Positions 53,003-61,982 of a stretch of 64,000 nt of DNA are shown one piece after another. Position numbers and translations under genes: made by a program. Source of the stretch: a bacterium (GTDB taxonomy: Bacteria; Latescibacterota; Latescibacteria; Latescibacterales; Latescibacteraceae); assembly GCA_021372535.1 (NCBI GenBank), contig JAJFUH010000112.1, forward strand, positions 1 through 64,000, read 5' to 3'. The notes beneath the pieces were generated by a model. That model was not told the origin of the DNA and did no database searches. It worked only from the letters and a program-made list of their open reading frames with translations. Numbering within the stretch: position 1 is the first letter of the stretch; the number at the start of each line of letters is the position of its first letter.

Positions 53003-54145
53003 ATGAGACGGTTAACAGTATTTATCGTTATTCTTGTTTTTTTAGCGGGCTGCGCTTCCGAAGTGACCTACTACAAACGGGGCGTCGGCTATGAAAAAGC
53101 GGGAAAATACACAAAAGCGCTGAATTCGTATAAAAAATCACTGAAGCGCGATCCCAATTATGCCCTCTCCTTTTATGGCATCGGAAGCGTGTATGTCAAA
53201 ACAAAACGCTGGGATGAAGCGCTCCAGAACCTGCTCAGGGCAAACGATCTCGGGATAGACGATCAGGATATTCACATGCTGCTCGGCTCCGTGTATGAAT
53301 CACTCAACCAGATCGACCTCGCGGGAGAAGAATACGGCAAGGCGATAAAAGCCCGTCCCGATGATGTGCTCACCCATATGACACTCGGCGCGATGCTCGA
53401 AAAAAACGGCGATTACACGGGAGCGCTTACGGAATACAACAGCGCCATCGAGATCGCTCCCGATTTTCACGAGGCGTATTTCCACAGCGCGCGCATGCTT
53501 TTTACCCTCGGCAACTACGTAAAAGCCGAAGAAGCCTACATTCAGGCGCTCGAATTCAGGCGTAAATATCCCCAGGCGCAGAATAACCTCACTGTCCTCT
53601 ACCTGAGAACCAACCAGATCATGAAAGCGCTCGAATCAGCCACTAAAACACTCGATATCGATTCGGGATATGCGCCGGGGATTGTGAATATGGGTGTGGT
53701 TCATGAGGTCATGGGGAATAAAGTACTGGCGGAAGAATTTTACCGTAAGGCAATCGCTCAGGCGAACGATTACGACATGGGCCACTACCGTCTGGCGCTC
53801 TTTCTGCTCAAGGAAGGTAAAAACGAAGAGGGCCGCTATCAGCTTGAAACATCGCTCCAGTATAATCCGAATCTTGCTCCGGCGTATAACGAGCTGGCGA
53901 TACTCGAACTCGATGGCGGGAATTACCAGAATGCGCTCGAACTCCTGAAAAACGCCGTCCGGGTCGATTCCACCTATGCCTCAGCTTTTTACAACATGGC
54001 GGGGATATACGCCAACACCGGTAAGTACGACCGTGCGGCCAAAGCATATACGGACTATCTGGCTAAAGCGAAGTCGCCGGAGGATTCGCTCGAAGTTATT
54101 TCCCAGATACGGATTCTTCTGTCACGCACTGGCACAAGCCGGTAA
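53003..54145 (+). CDS. TPR lipoprotein
   Basis: A 380-residue protein. The lipoprotein signal MRRLTVFIVILVFLAGC has its lipobox Cys at residue 17. Residues 25-365 are about ten consecutive TPR units (for example ALSFYGIGSVYVKTKRWDEALQNLLRAND; APAYNELAILELDGGNYQNALELLKNAV). It resembles PilF/PilW-type pilotins and outer-membrane TPR lipoproteins; given pilB and pilC 8 kb away a pilotin-like role is possible but unproven. A copy of the dispersed repeat immediately precedes it. Confidence 0.82.
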   Translation: MRRLTVFIVILVFLAGCASEVTYYKRGVGYEKAGKYTKALNSYKKSLKRDPNYALSFYGIGSVYVKTKRWDEALQNLLRANDLGIDDQDIHMLLGSVYESLNQIDLAGEEYGKAIKARPDDVLTHMTLGAMLEKNGDYTGALTEYNSAIEIAPDFHEAYFHSARMLFTLGNYVKAEEAYIQALEFRRKYPQAQNNLTVLYLRTNQIMKALESATKTLDIDSGYAPGIVNMGVVHEVMGNKVLAEEFYRKAIAQANDYDMGHYRLALFLLKEGKNEEGRYQLETSLQYNPNLAPAYNELAILELDGGNYQNALELLKNAVRVDSTYASAFYNMAGIYANTGKYDRAAKAYTDYLAKAKSPEDSLEVISQIRILLSRTGTSR

Positions 54146-54192
54146 TACACGAACATATCGAAACGTCTTATAGACTGTTTTGCCCGATAAAA

Positions 54193-56730
54193 TCACCCGT
54201 AGCACAGGCTCGCCCCGGCAAGCACATACATCTCGTCATCCGCTTGCATGAACACAACCTCCCACCCGCCTTCATCCGATACGCCCCGTGTGAGCGATGT
54301 GCAGATCGCGTTTTTTATGATGTCGTGAGCGTCCGATATGTCCTCGTTGAGCTGGTGAATGATCACCACATTGTGGATTGGCTCGTCAATCGTGGTCGCA
54401 AGCGAATATATTCCCGACCCGAGCGCTTTTCCCGTCTTCTCGAACACCGCGGTGGCATGTTCCGCTTCCTCCGGGGCGCCGTGCAGGGCATTGAGGATAT
54501 CCTTTACCGTCAGCTCAAAGTTGAAAGTCGTATTTTCATAGGTGTAAGGGTCGCGTTCGAGGGCTTTCACCATCTTCCTGATTTTTTCCTTCCGGAAGAA
54601 GATTTTCCCGGCTTTTCGTTCCTCCTCACGGGCATAATGAATAAGACCGCCCCGTGAAACGAGCGCTTCAAGGTGGAGATCGGGGTATTCGTCATCGCAT
54701 GTCCGCATGAGGGCAAGCTCCCCTTTCGCGACGAGAAGATTGATGAGGTATGTCTGGTGCAGGAGCGTGGGAAGACCGTTGTGTACATTGTTGATTGCCT
54801 CCCGAAGATGAATGTAGTAATCGGGAGCGATATCCTCGATGCACGAGATCGCTTTACGGTCGACAATTACACCGGTGCCGAGACCGCGGCCGATCTTGAC
54901 AAATACGAAATTCTCACCGCTCTTCAAACCTGCCCTGGCGCGGAGGCGTCGGGTGCGCGCGATGGCGAGCGCCATCGCGTTGGCGCTGTTTTCTACAGCG
55001 ATATGAATATTCTGAGGAAAGGTGCTGTCTATCTCAACAATACGTTTAAGCAGTTCCCTGGCGATATCGAAATCTTTCCAGCCCGGGAGATTCATGGCCA
55101 TGACCGCACGGGTGCCATCGACAAGACCCGATGTCGCTATGCCGAGAGCAGTCAGCGTTATCTGTTTTTTCCGCAGTTTCTGCCATACATCCGCGATTAC
55201 TTCCGCGGCCGAATCGAGTATCGCCTCGCGACCGGTGAATCCCTGCTTGAACCTGGGATTGCCGTTGATATTCCTGGTTGTTATATGAACCGTTTCATCC
55301 TCGGTCACATATCCGCACCAAATGCCGGTGGCGCTGATGCGCAAACCGATGACTGCTTCGTTTTTTACGGGTTTTGCGATACAACCGTTCGAGGGGATGG
55401 TAATACTGCCGGATTTTGAATCACTGCTGTCTGCATTCGCATCATAGGCGATTTCGCCGTTCACTACGGTATACAGCAGGTTGTAATCCTTGTCCAGAAC
55501 GACAAAATCAGCGCGACGGCCCTTTTCTATTTTCCCGGTGTCTTCGAGCCCCAGGATAGCCGCCGGATTGGTAGCGGTAATCTCGAAAGCGCGGACAATA
55601 TCGGGATTATCGCCATTGAGAAGAAGCAGGTTTCGAAATGTCTGGAGCATGGTCATCACGCTCCCCGAAAGACGGCCGTCCGTAACGAGCCTGACAGCGC
55701 CATCGGATATTGTCACCCTCTGCCCCGCAAACTCAAACGTACCATCGCCCATATCGGGGTTGGCCACAGCGTCGCTTACACCGGCGACGAGGTGGTGCTG
55801 ATTCATTGCAAGAGCGAGTATCGCCGGATTGATATGAATGAAATCGCAGATTATTTCAAGGCTGAGCTCATCGGCATTCTCGTCGTATATCCGCGGATCG
55901 ATGAGACCGGTTGCCACTATACCGGGATTCCGGTGAGACATGGGTATCATGGCATTGAAGAAGTGCGTGAGATGACGGGCGCCGGTTCGGATTGCCGCCA
56001 CGGTCTGTTCGAGTGATGCCGCGGAATGCCCGAGGCTCACCACAATCCCGCGGTCAAGAATCGCGCGGGTAAAATTGAAATGACTCGCAAAATCCATTTC
56101 AGGAGCGATTGTCATCATCCGTACGCCGTGGCTGTCGCGGGCGAGCATGTCTTCGTCGAGTATCCTCGGTATGTCACGGACAGTGGCGTCCCAGATGGCA
56201 CTTTGTGGTATCGCGCCGGATACTTCAGGATTTATCTTCGGACCCTCGAGATGCATTCCCAAAAGACGGGCGCGTGGTTTTCCCGGCTCGCCATCGGTCA
56301 GTGCAAGCTCGGCGAGCTGTGACCTCAGCATTTTGAATCGCGCATCGAGATCAACGCCGAAAAATCTACGCGATTGTGCCGGTACTATCAGGGTCGCAAG
56401 ACACCCGGTTGTGCCGTATGAGGAAATTTTTTCCAGAATCCGGAGAGGATTCTGAAAACTCCCTATTTCCGAATATCGTGACGAGGTCTGATCGCCGTAC
56501 CCGTGAAAATGAAGGTCGATAAAGCCCGGCCCGATTATACAGTTTTGCGCCCCTATCTGTTTTTCGGCGTTGACCGCGGAGTCTCTGTCCCACCCTACTA
56601 TACGGCCGTCATGACCGATGTGTAACTTTGACGGTTTATTGCCGATGGAGCCGAAAATACCGTCCTCCGCCGCCGGAGTGACGATCTGCCCGGCCTCTAT
56701 GGTCATTTTATATTTGAATTTCGTTTTCAC
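54193..56730 (-). CDS. N-acetylglucosamine-6-phosphate deacetylase fused to a ROK-like domain
   Basis: An 845-residue protein. Residues 1-430 form NagA: PGFIDLHFHGYGD (HxH at 74-76), GMHLEGPKINPEVSGA (metal Glu162), SLGHSAAS (His235), HLTHFFNAMIPMSHRNPG (His256) and GVSDAVA (catalytic Asp320); the active site looks complete. Residues 460-845 form a ROK-fold unit: IATSGLVDGTRAVMAMNLPGW, AVENSANAMALA (580-584 ENSAN instead of ENDAN) and VKIGRGLGTGVIVD. The catalytic Asp is Ser, the N-terminal phosphate loop is GLRISATG, and no zinc Cys cluster is present, so kinase activity is unlikely. A GTG start with GGGGAG upstream is used. It turns GlcNAc-6-P into GlcN-6-P, perhaps under sugar sensing by the ROK part. 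Confidence 0.88.
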   Translation of the reverse strand: MKTKFKYKMTIEAGQIVTPAAEDGIFGSIGNKPSKLHIGHDGRIVGWDRDSAVNAEKQIGAQNCIIGPGFIDLHFHGYGDQTSSRYSEIGSFQNPLRILEKISSYGTTGCLATLIVPAQSRRFFGVDLDARFKMLRSQLAELALTDGEPGKPRARLLGMHLEGPKINPEVSGAIPQSAIWDATVRDIPRILDEDMLARDSHGVRMMTIAPEMDFASHFNFTRAILDRGIVVSLGHSAASLEQTVAAIRTGARHLTHFFNAMIPMSHRNPGIVATGLIDPRIYDENADELSLEIICDFIHINPAILALAMNQHHLVAGVSDAVANPDMGDGTFEFAGQRVTISDGAVRLVTDGRLSGSVMTMLQTFRNLLLLNGDNPDIVRAFEITATNPAAILGLEDTGKIEKGRRADFVVLDKDYNLLYTVVNGEIAYDANADSSDSKSGSITIPSNGCIAKPVKNEAVIGLRISATGIWCGYVTEDETVHITTRNINGNPRFKQGFTGREAILDSAAEVIADVWQKLRKKQITLTALGIATSGLVDGTRAVMAMNLPGWKDFDIARELLKRIVEIDSTFPQNIHIAVENSANAMALAIARTRRLRARAGLKSGENFVFVKIGRGLGTGVIVDRKAISCIEDIAPDYYIHLREAINNVHNGLPTLLHQTYLINLLVAKGELALMRTCDDEYPDLHLEALVSRGGLIHYAREEERKAGKIFFRKEKIRKMVKALERDPYTYENTTFNFELTVKDILNALHGAPEEAEHATAVFEKTGKALGSGIYSLATTIDEPIHNVVIIHQLNEDISDAHDIIKNAICTSLTRGVSDEGGWEVVFMQADDEMYVLAGASLCYG

Positions 56731-56912
56731 CTTGCTCTCCCCGTAACAATTACCTGATGCTTTTTATAAACGGACTCACATACAATGACGATACGACCAT
56801 GAAAGGTTACACACGGAACATTGTGTCGTCATGCAGAACGATGTGCAGCACGGGTGAATGACGATAACGACGACTTTTTCATGTCGTTGTGAGTAACCCC
56901 ATATGTTCCGGC

Positions 56913-56947
56913 AAAAAAAAGAGGCCGGCAAAAACTGCGAGCCTTTT
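56913..56947 (-). terminator. possible intrinsic terminator of the cheY operon
   Basis: On the minus strand AAAAGGC (plus 56941-56947) and GCCTC (56921-56925) bracket a short stem with mismatches, followed by eight Ts (A-run 56913-56920). The stem is weak. The rest of the 336-base gap (56731-57066) has no gene, only scattered ATGACG/CGTCAT words. Confidence 0.4.
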
Positions 56948-57066
56948 AATATGTATTAACTATTCGACATATTAATTTACTAATAAGCATTATATAATAT
57001 TCGTGCTGTCAATCAGACCTGAGATGCATAAATTCCTGGTATACTGAATAATTATATAATCGTCGA

Positions 57067-57438
57067 TTATCCAATAATTTCGGTAATTTTTGCATTCAGT
57101 GTTTTTGCATCAAACGGCTTTACGATATAGCCATTTACACCCGATTTTATTGCGCTGACGATATCTTCTTTCATATTCCGCGTTGTAACCATGAGAATCG
57201 GAATACTTTTAATTTTAGGATCTGCCCTCACTGCTTCGGTAAGCTCGAGTCCGTTCATATTTGGCATGTTCCAGTCGGTCATGAGCAGATTGAAATCACC
57301 TGCCAGTAATTTTGCCAGGGCGTCCTTACCATCCTCGGCTTCTTTGACCTGAGAGTATCCCGCTTTAATAACTGTGTTGACCAGAATACGTCGCATTGTA
57401 GGCGAATCGTCGACAATCAATATTTTAAGATCGGGCAA
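57067..57438 (-). CDS. cheY: CheY-like response regulator
   Basis: A 123-residue single-domain receiver. The acidic pair is in LIVDDSPTMRRIL, the phosphorylated Asp in MTDWNMPNMNGLEL, Thr in MVTTRN and Lys in YIVKPFDAKTL: all receiver active-site residues are present, and the wording is close to chemotaxis CheY. It follows fapA and a CheZ-like gene in one transcription direction. No CheA or receptor is in the window. It most likely carries a phosphoryl signal to a motor or pilus-type target. Confidence 0.93.
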   Translation of the reverse strand: MPDLKILIVDDSPTMRRILVNTVIKAGYSQVKEAEDGKDALAKLLAGDFNLLMTDWNMPNMNGLELTEAVRADPKIKSIPILMVTTRNMKEDIVSAIKSGVNGYIVKPFDAKTLNAKITEIIG

Positions 57439-57478
57439 TTTTCTATCTCCTTTTAAGGGTTAAAGCATATATTATCAG

Positions 57479-58873
57479 TTATTTCGAAAGACGAGCAACA
57501 CTGCCGTCAATCAATCTGAATTGAGACGGCCCCAGGGTGTCCTCGACGGTGAGCCACTGGTGGCCGATATAAACCTGTAATTTGGGAAACGCACTGACAG
57601 CGGCAGAGACAAAAACCTTATCGAGATCTTTCTGGTCATCGAGGAGTTTTTGTTTGTATTTTTCCAGGGATTCAATTTTTTCCGGCAATGATTTCCGTGT
57701 CTCTTCAAGTTTTTCAAGGAGTTGAGCTTTGTCAGGCGGAAGATGGCCTTTACCATCTATTTTAATTTTATAGAGATAAATAATACTTTTTTCTAATTTC
57801 TCATCGGATTCCCGTACTTTTGCCAGTTCTTCATCCGTATTTTTCATACGGTCGGCTAATTTTGGATCGATGCCGACCTTTATTACAGTAGGAGTACATG
57901 CAACCGAGCCGAGCCGAGCCGTTTCGACTGATGTTTTTGCCTCGCATACACCACCGACAATGGTACTTTTAGCGCCTTTCGCCATAATCGATCCTCCCGC
58001 AAACAGCCTGGCATGGTATGAATCACCAAGAATGATAATATCGCGGTCGGCTCTAAGGCACTGGTTTTCAACAAATTTGACTGTTATATCCCTGCCAGCC
58101 TGAATCAATGAATTACCGCTTCCGGCACAACCGCCGGCAATTATGACATCATTACCACTGATTACAATCGCATCCTCTACATTTTCCCGTATTTCAACAT
58201 CACCCTCGGCTTCAACCCTGAATCCGGACCTGACAGAACCGTTTATTTTTACTGTTCCCTTAAATACAACATTACCTGTTTCATAATCGACATCACCCTT
58301 GACTTCATGAACCGGGGCTATCTGTACGACACCTTTTATAAACTGAACCTCACCATCAATGGCCGCGATTATCAGATTGGGATCGTTATCGGCAAAGGCA
58401 GTTCCCTTTCCCAGAACAATCTGAAAATCTTTTCCGGTCAATCCGGGAATCTGGTTTCCCATGACATCAAAGCCGGCTTCTCCGATTGTCGGGGGAATTT
58501 TTCTGAAAAGTTTCTGCCCCTTGACAGCCGACACCACTTCTCCCAGATTACGGAAATCCATACTTCCGTTTTCGCGTTCGATAGCTTTTGTTTTTTTGTT
58601 AAAATCAATATATGCTTCGATTTTGGCTTTCTGGCCGTATTGCGGTTGTACCGCTTCGGCTATGACAACGGAGGGCATGGGTATTTTCGATTCGCACATT
58701 CTCTGGATGATATCTTCCTTAATTCCTGCCTTTATTCCTTCTGCTTTCAGTTTAAGATTAACATCATTAACCGAAAGAATTTTACCTTCTCCATACGGGG
58801 GAGTGTAATTTGCCACCACTTTCATTTTATTGTCGGCAATTTTTATTTTAATTGCGGCATCAATATCAGCCAT
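57479..58873 (-). CDS. FapA/DUF342 family protein
   Basis: A 464-residue protein. The central part is a right-handed beta-helix of DUF342: PPTIGEAGFDVMGNQIPGLTGKDFQIVLGKG, then repeated GDVDYETGNVVFKGTVKINGSV, EGDVEIRENVEDAIVISGNDVIIAGG, and RADRDIIILGDSYHARLFAGGSI. A C-terminal coiled coil (about 355-430) follows, then a short tail. DUF342 proteins are called flagellar assembly protein A, but many non-flagellated bacteria have them, and they often sit with CheY. Gap to cheY 40 bases. Confidence 0.9.
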   Translation of the reverse strand: MADIDAAIKIKIADNKMKVVANYTPPYGEGKILSVNDVNLKLKAEGIKAGIKEDIIQRMCESKIPMPSVVIAEAVQPQYGQKAKIEAYIDFNKKTKAIERENGSMDFRNLGEVVSAVKGQKLFRKIPPTIGEAGFDVMGNQIPGLTGKDFQIVLGKGTAFADNDPNLIIAAIDGEVQFIKGVVQIAPVHEVKGDVDYETGNVVFKGTVKINGSVRSGFRVEAEGDVEIRENVEDAIVISGNDVIIAGGCAGSGNSLIQAGRDITVKFVENQCLRADRDIIILGDSYHARLFAGGSIMAKGAKSTIVGGVCEAKTSVETARLGSVACTPTVIKVGIDPKLADRMKNTDEELAKVRESDEKLEKSIIYLYKIKIDGKGHLPPDKAQLLEKLEETRKSLPEKIESLEKYKQKLLDDQKDLDKVFVSAAVSAFPKLQVYIGHQWLTVEDTLGPSQFRLIDGSVARLSK

Positions 58874-59054
58874 TACAGCCCCCTGAGTTTCACCGTATTA
58901 AATTTTCAAAAAGTATCACTCCGGTGTTGAAACAGTGACATCGTTTGATCTCATGCCGAACATGTCTCGGAATCAGTTCCGAAGTGTGGCACCGGCTGGT
59001 ATATGCCGGGTACCAAACTGTAGTAAATATCGATAATACAGCATGATGGTTATA

Positions 59055-59858
59055 CTACGCATCTTTATTTTTATCTGATTCGTTCAATTTATTGAGCAGT
59101 GCATTTATATCCGGCTGACCATCCGCTCCATAAACTATTTCATCTTTCATATCAGCAGTTCCTCCGGTATCACCGGGCTGGTCGGCGGATTCTGTATCGT
59201 CTATATTTTGCGTGGTCTTTATCATTTGTGCTTTTTCCAGGTATTCGTCGGCTATTCGCTGTGATTTTGCAGACCGGTCAAAATCGAACTCCGCATTACT
59301 GTCAAACGCAGCCCCAGTTTCCTTCAGCCGTCTGATTCCCTCTTCATCGAACCCCTGGAGCAGGTCACCCAGTTTATTCTGAACTCTTCCCATTACCTGC
59401 GCAATGCTGTTTATCTGCTGCGTGGTGATATCCTGGAACTGGAGAGCATTCATGATAGAAAACAGATCATCCTGACTTCCCTCGACTTCTCCCCGAATCA
59501 CCGCTGTTTTTTCTTTCATTACATCCGGATTACACGATTCGGCGGCATAGAGCGTTTCAATTTCATCGAGCGCGGTAGTCATTGTATTCAAGCGATTAAT
59601 GACATTATCGACTTTATCCATCACTTCCGTTGTGGCCATTTCGGTTGCGCTCGTAACTTTACTGAGTTTTTCCGAGGCGGAGGGAATCATTTCCGATGAT
59701 TGATGCAGATCCGAGTGTATCGAATTCAATAAGGGGACGACTTCTTCGATAAAATAGACCAGTTTAGCGATCTGCGGCATGTATTTTTTTGTGGTATCAA
59801 AGTAGCCTTTAATCGCGTTGAAGCTGTTAATCAGCCTGGTTATTTCAGCTTTTTCCAT
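59055..59858 (-). CDS. CheZ-like protein phosphatase
   Basis: A 267-residue, mostly helical protein with no membrane segment. The central FSIMNALQFQDITTQQINSIAQVMGRVQNKL, at about residues 132-162, matches the CheZ active-site helix (.I..AQDFQDLTGQ.I.....), with the Asp and Gln that dephosphorylate CheY-P. The C-terminus GQPDINALLNKLNES resembles the CheY-binding tail DVDDLLDSLGF of CheZ, after an acidic linker. GGAG precedes the ATG by 10 bases. Order is CheZ-like, fapA, cheY. The CheZ call is by motif; overall identity is probably low. Confidence 0.72.
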   Translation of the reverse strand: MEKAEITRLINSFNAIKGYFDTTKKYMPQIAKLVYFIEEVVPLLNSIHSDLHQSSEMIPSASEKLSKVTSATEMATTEVMDKVDNVINRLNTMTTALDEIETLYAAESCNPDVMKEKTAVIRGEVEGSQDDLFSIMNALQFQDITTQQINSIAQVMGRVQNKLGDLLQGFDEEGIRRLKETGAAFDSNAEFDFDRSAKSQRIADEYLEKAQMIKTTQNIDDTESADQPGDTGGTADMKDEIVYGADGQPDINALLNKLNESDKNKDA

Positions 59859-60949
59859 AATAATAAATCTCCATAATGATGAAGTATCATTGTAATCGAT
59901 TTTATTTCCAATTGGTTACAGCACAACTAACAAATAGATGCACGATAAATACATACCGTATGAAATATGTTTTTTATTTGCATAAAAGTCAACAAATTTC
60001 AATAGGTATGCTTATTATACTATCATTATAAAAATGTTATTTTTTTGTTATTAAAATCGCGGAGCAATAAAATAAACTGAAGAATGTGCTCTTTTATATA
60101 TACGATCGTGTCACAGGATTATCCGCTCATTTAATTACCCGGATCTCAGCATAAAACACCATATTCTCAGTTTAAACAATATATTATCGACACCATCAAA
60201 GAGATTGACCCGGAAATATAACCACGCATCCTCATTTCGCGTTATGTTTTTTTTCTATGGTTATTAAACAAATGATAAAGATAACGTCACATTATGGAGA
60301 AATATTAATTTAAATATTTTATTTATATTATTATCAATCTATTATAGATATTTATACGCTGTATATGAAAGCGACATTCCTTTCGAATATTTTCGTCAGA
60401 CGTATAAATACACCAATATTTGTATCTAATGCATAGAGAGTTCAATCAATGATATACACAGCGACATCTTAATTATTTCAATTTGTTCGTATTATATTAT
60501 ATCATACTGTTATTACAGGTTATATATAAAATATAAATTTAGAAGTAAAAACGACCTGACATGGATAATCTATCATATAAATGTAATATATTACACATAA
60601 CAGTTAATGTTAAAGTGTAACATATTACACTTTACCGTATTAAAAAGTTAAAAATTATATCATATGCTGTATTAATAAGATATTATGTATACTATATCAT
60701 ACTCGGTTCAATCTTCAGGGTCAGGCATGAATCCATAAGAATGAATCGTTAACATGTCATTATAATAATTATACAATATGATATTTCCCTCAAAAGAGTG
60801 CGTGCCGCTTTTCGCGGCGCCCATTTCACTTCCCCGATACCTCATTCGAGGATGGACGCTGCTTTACAGTGCCCGAGAGGACGGATAAAGGATATTACCG
60901 TATAAATGGTGTTCTCATAAAACGAGGATCGCCATGTCGTTATATAGTA
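59859..60949. other. 1.1 kb AT-rich intergenic region with no recognisable gene
   Basis: No frame longer than about 70 codons and none with recognisable protein. Composition resembles the AsnRS pseudogene gap, so gene decay is possible; short coding-like pieces (for example TIKEIDPEI on the plus strand near 60200) could not be assigned. It holds two TGTAA..TTACA palindromes (listed separately) and a GC-rich island near 60800-60840 (GTGCCGC..GCGGCGCC). Confidence 0.5.
60582..60629. promoter_or_regulatory. pair of TGTAAYATATTACA palindromes (operator-like)
   Basis: TGTAATATATTACA (60582-60595, perfect) and TGTAACATATTACA (60616-60629, one base off), 34 bases centre to centre, that is about three helical turns. 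The second is extended to 10-base arms TAAAGTGTAA/TTACACTTTA (60611-60634). They look like tandem dimer-binding sites. AT-rich background weakens the case, and the regulated gene is unclear; dapA starts 450 bases downstream. Confidence 0.45.
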
Positions 60950-60978
60950 TTGACCGATAAAGAAATTTTATGTATATT
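60950..60978 (+). promoter_or_regulatory. sigma70 promoter for dapA
   Basis: TTGACC (60950-60955), 17-base spacer, TATATT (60973-60978). A transcript starting near 60985 would leave a 90-base leader before dapA. No lysine riboswitch is recognised in it. Confidence 0.75.
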
Positions 60979-61074
60979 TATCGTGTCATATTTGTTACAG
61001 TTTCCAATGATATCCGCCTGCTGTTTATACAGTACATATATAACTGTAAAATATTCAATTAGAATGGAGGTACA

Positions 61075-61956
61075 ATGATTCGTCTTACGGGTACTTTTAC
61101 TGCAATGGTTACCCCTTTCAAAAATGCAGATGTTAACGAATCCATGTTAATGCGGATGGTAGATTTTCAGATAGAGAATGGCATATCCGGCCTCGTGCCA
61201 TGCGGTACAACCGGCGAATCACCGACACTGAGCCACAAGGAACACCGGCTCGTTATCGACATTGTCATTAAAGCGGCTGCCGGACGGGTTCCCGTAATCG
61301 CCGGAACAGGCTCCAACAGCACCGAAGAAGCCATAAGCCTTACCCGGCATGCTCAGGAGGTCGGTGCCGATGCTGCGCTCCTTATAACGCCGTATTATAA
61401 CAAACCAACCCAGAAGGGGCTTATCGAGCACTATAAAGCTGTTGCCGGTTCATGCGATATTCCGCTGATCATCTATAATTGCCCCGGGCGGACCGCGATA
61501 AATACAACCGCCGATACCATCGTCGAGCTTTCCGCGCTGCCCACCATTATCGGGATTAAGGAAGCGTCCGGCAATATGGATCAGATATGTGAAATCATCG
61601 GACGAACACCGGAGAATTTCACCATCCTTTCCGGTGATGATTCCATGACTGTGCCCATGATGTCGGTTGGTGCAAAAGGTGTTATCAGCGTCATCTCCAA
61701 TATTCTGCCGCGAAAAATGTCCGATATGACCGCAGCCGCCCTGAATGGCGATTATACGGTCGCGTCCGCCATACATGCCGAGCTCTTTCCCCTCATGAGA
61801 ACACTCATGAAGACAGAGACGAATCCTTCTCCGATTAAAACCGCTATGAATATGTCGGGGATGGATGTCGGAACGGTAAGGCTTCCCCTGACCGAGCCGG
61901 ACGATAACGGGAAAGCCCTGATCGGAAAATACCTGAAAGATGTCGGGCTGATCTGA
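61075..61956 (+). CDS. dapA: 4-hydroxy-tetrahydrodipicolinate synthase
   Basis: A 293-residue enzyme, normal length. It condenses pyruvate with aspartate semialdehyde in the lysine/diaminopimelate path. VPCGTTGESPTLS has the Thr pair, ALLITPYYNKPTQKGL the catalytic Tyr, YNCPGRTAIN the substrate-binding Arg and IIGIKEASGNMDQ the Schiff-base Lys. GGAGG stands six bases before the ATG. dapB follows after 26 bases. Confidence 0.97.
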   Translation: MIRLTGTFTAMVTPFKNADVNESMLMRMVDFQIENGISGLVPCGTTGESPTLSHKEHRLVIDIVIKAAAGRVPVIAGTGSNSTEEAISLTRHAQEVGADAALLITPYYNKPTQKGLIEHYKAVAGSCDIPLIIYNCPGRTAINTTADTIVELSALPTIIGIKEASGNMDQICEIIGRTPENFTILSGDDSMTVPMMSVGAKGVISVISNILPRKMSDMTAAALNGDYTVASAIHAELFPLMRTLMKTETNPSPIKTAMNMSGMDVGTVRLPLTEPDDNGKALIGKYLKDVGLI

Positions 61957-61982
61957 ATTCGTAACGATTACATGAGGTTGAT

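Noticed and set aside
60985-61074. Possible lysine riboswitch in the dapA leader
   Set aside because: The 90-base leader is too short, and the conserved lysine-aptamer strings are not seen.
60869-61078. 69-codon frame ending at the dapA start
   Set aside because: It spans the dapA promoter and ribosome site and has no recognisable features.
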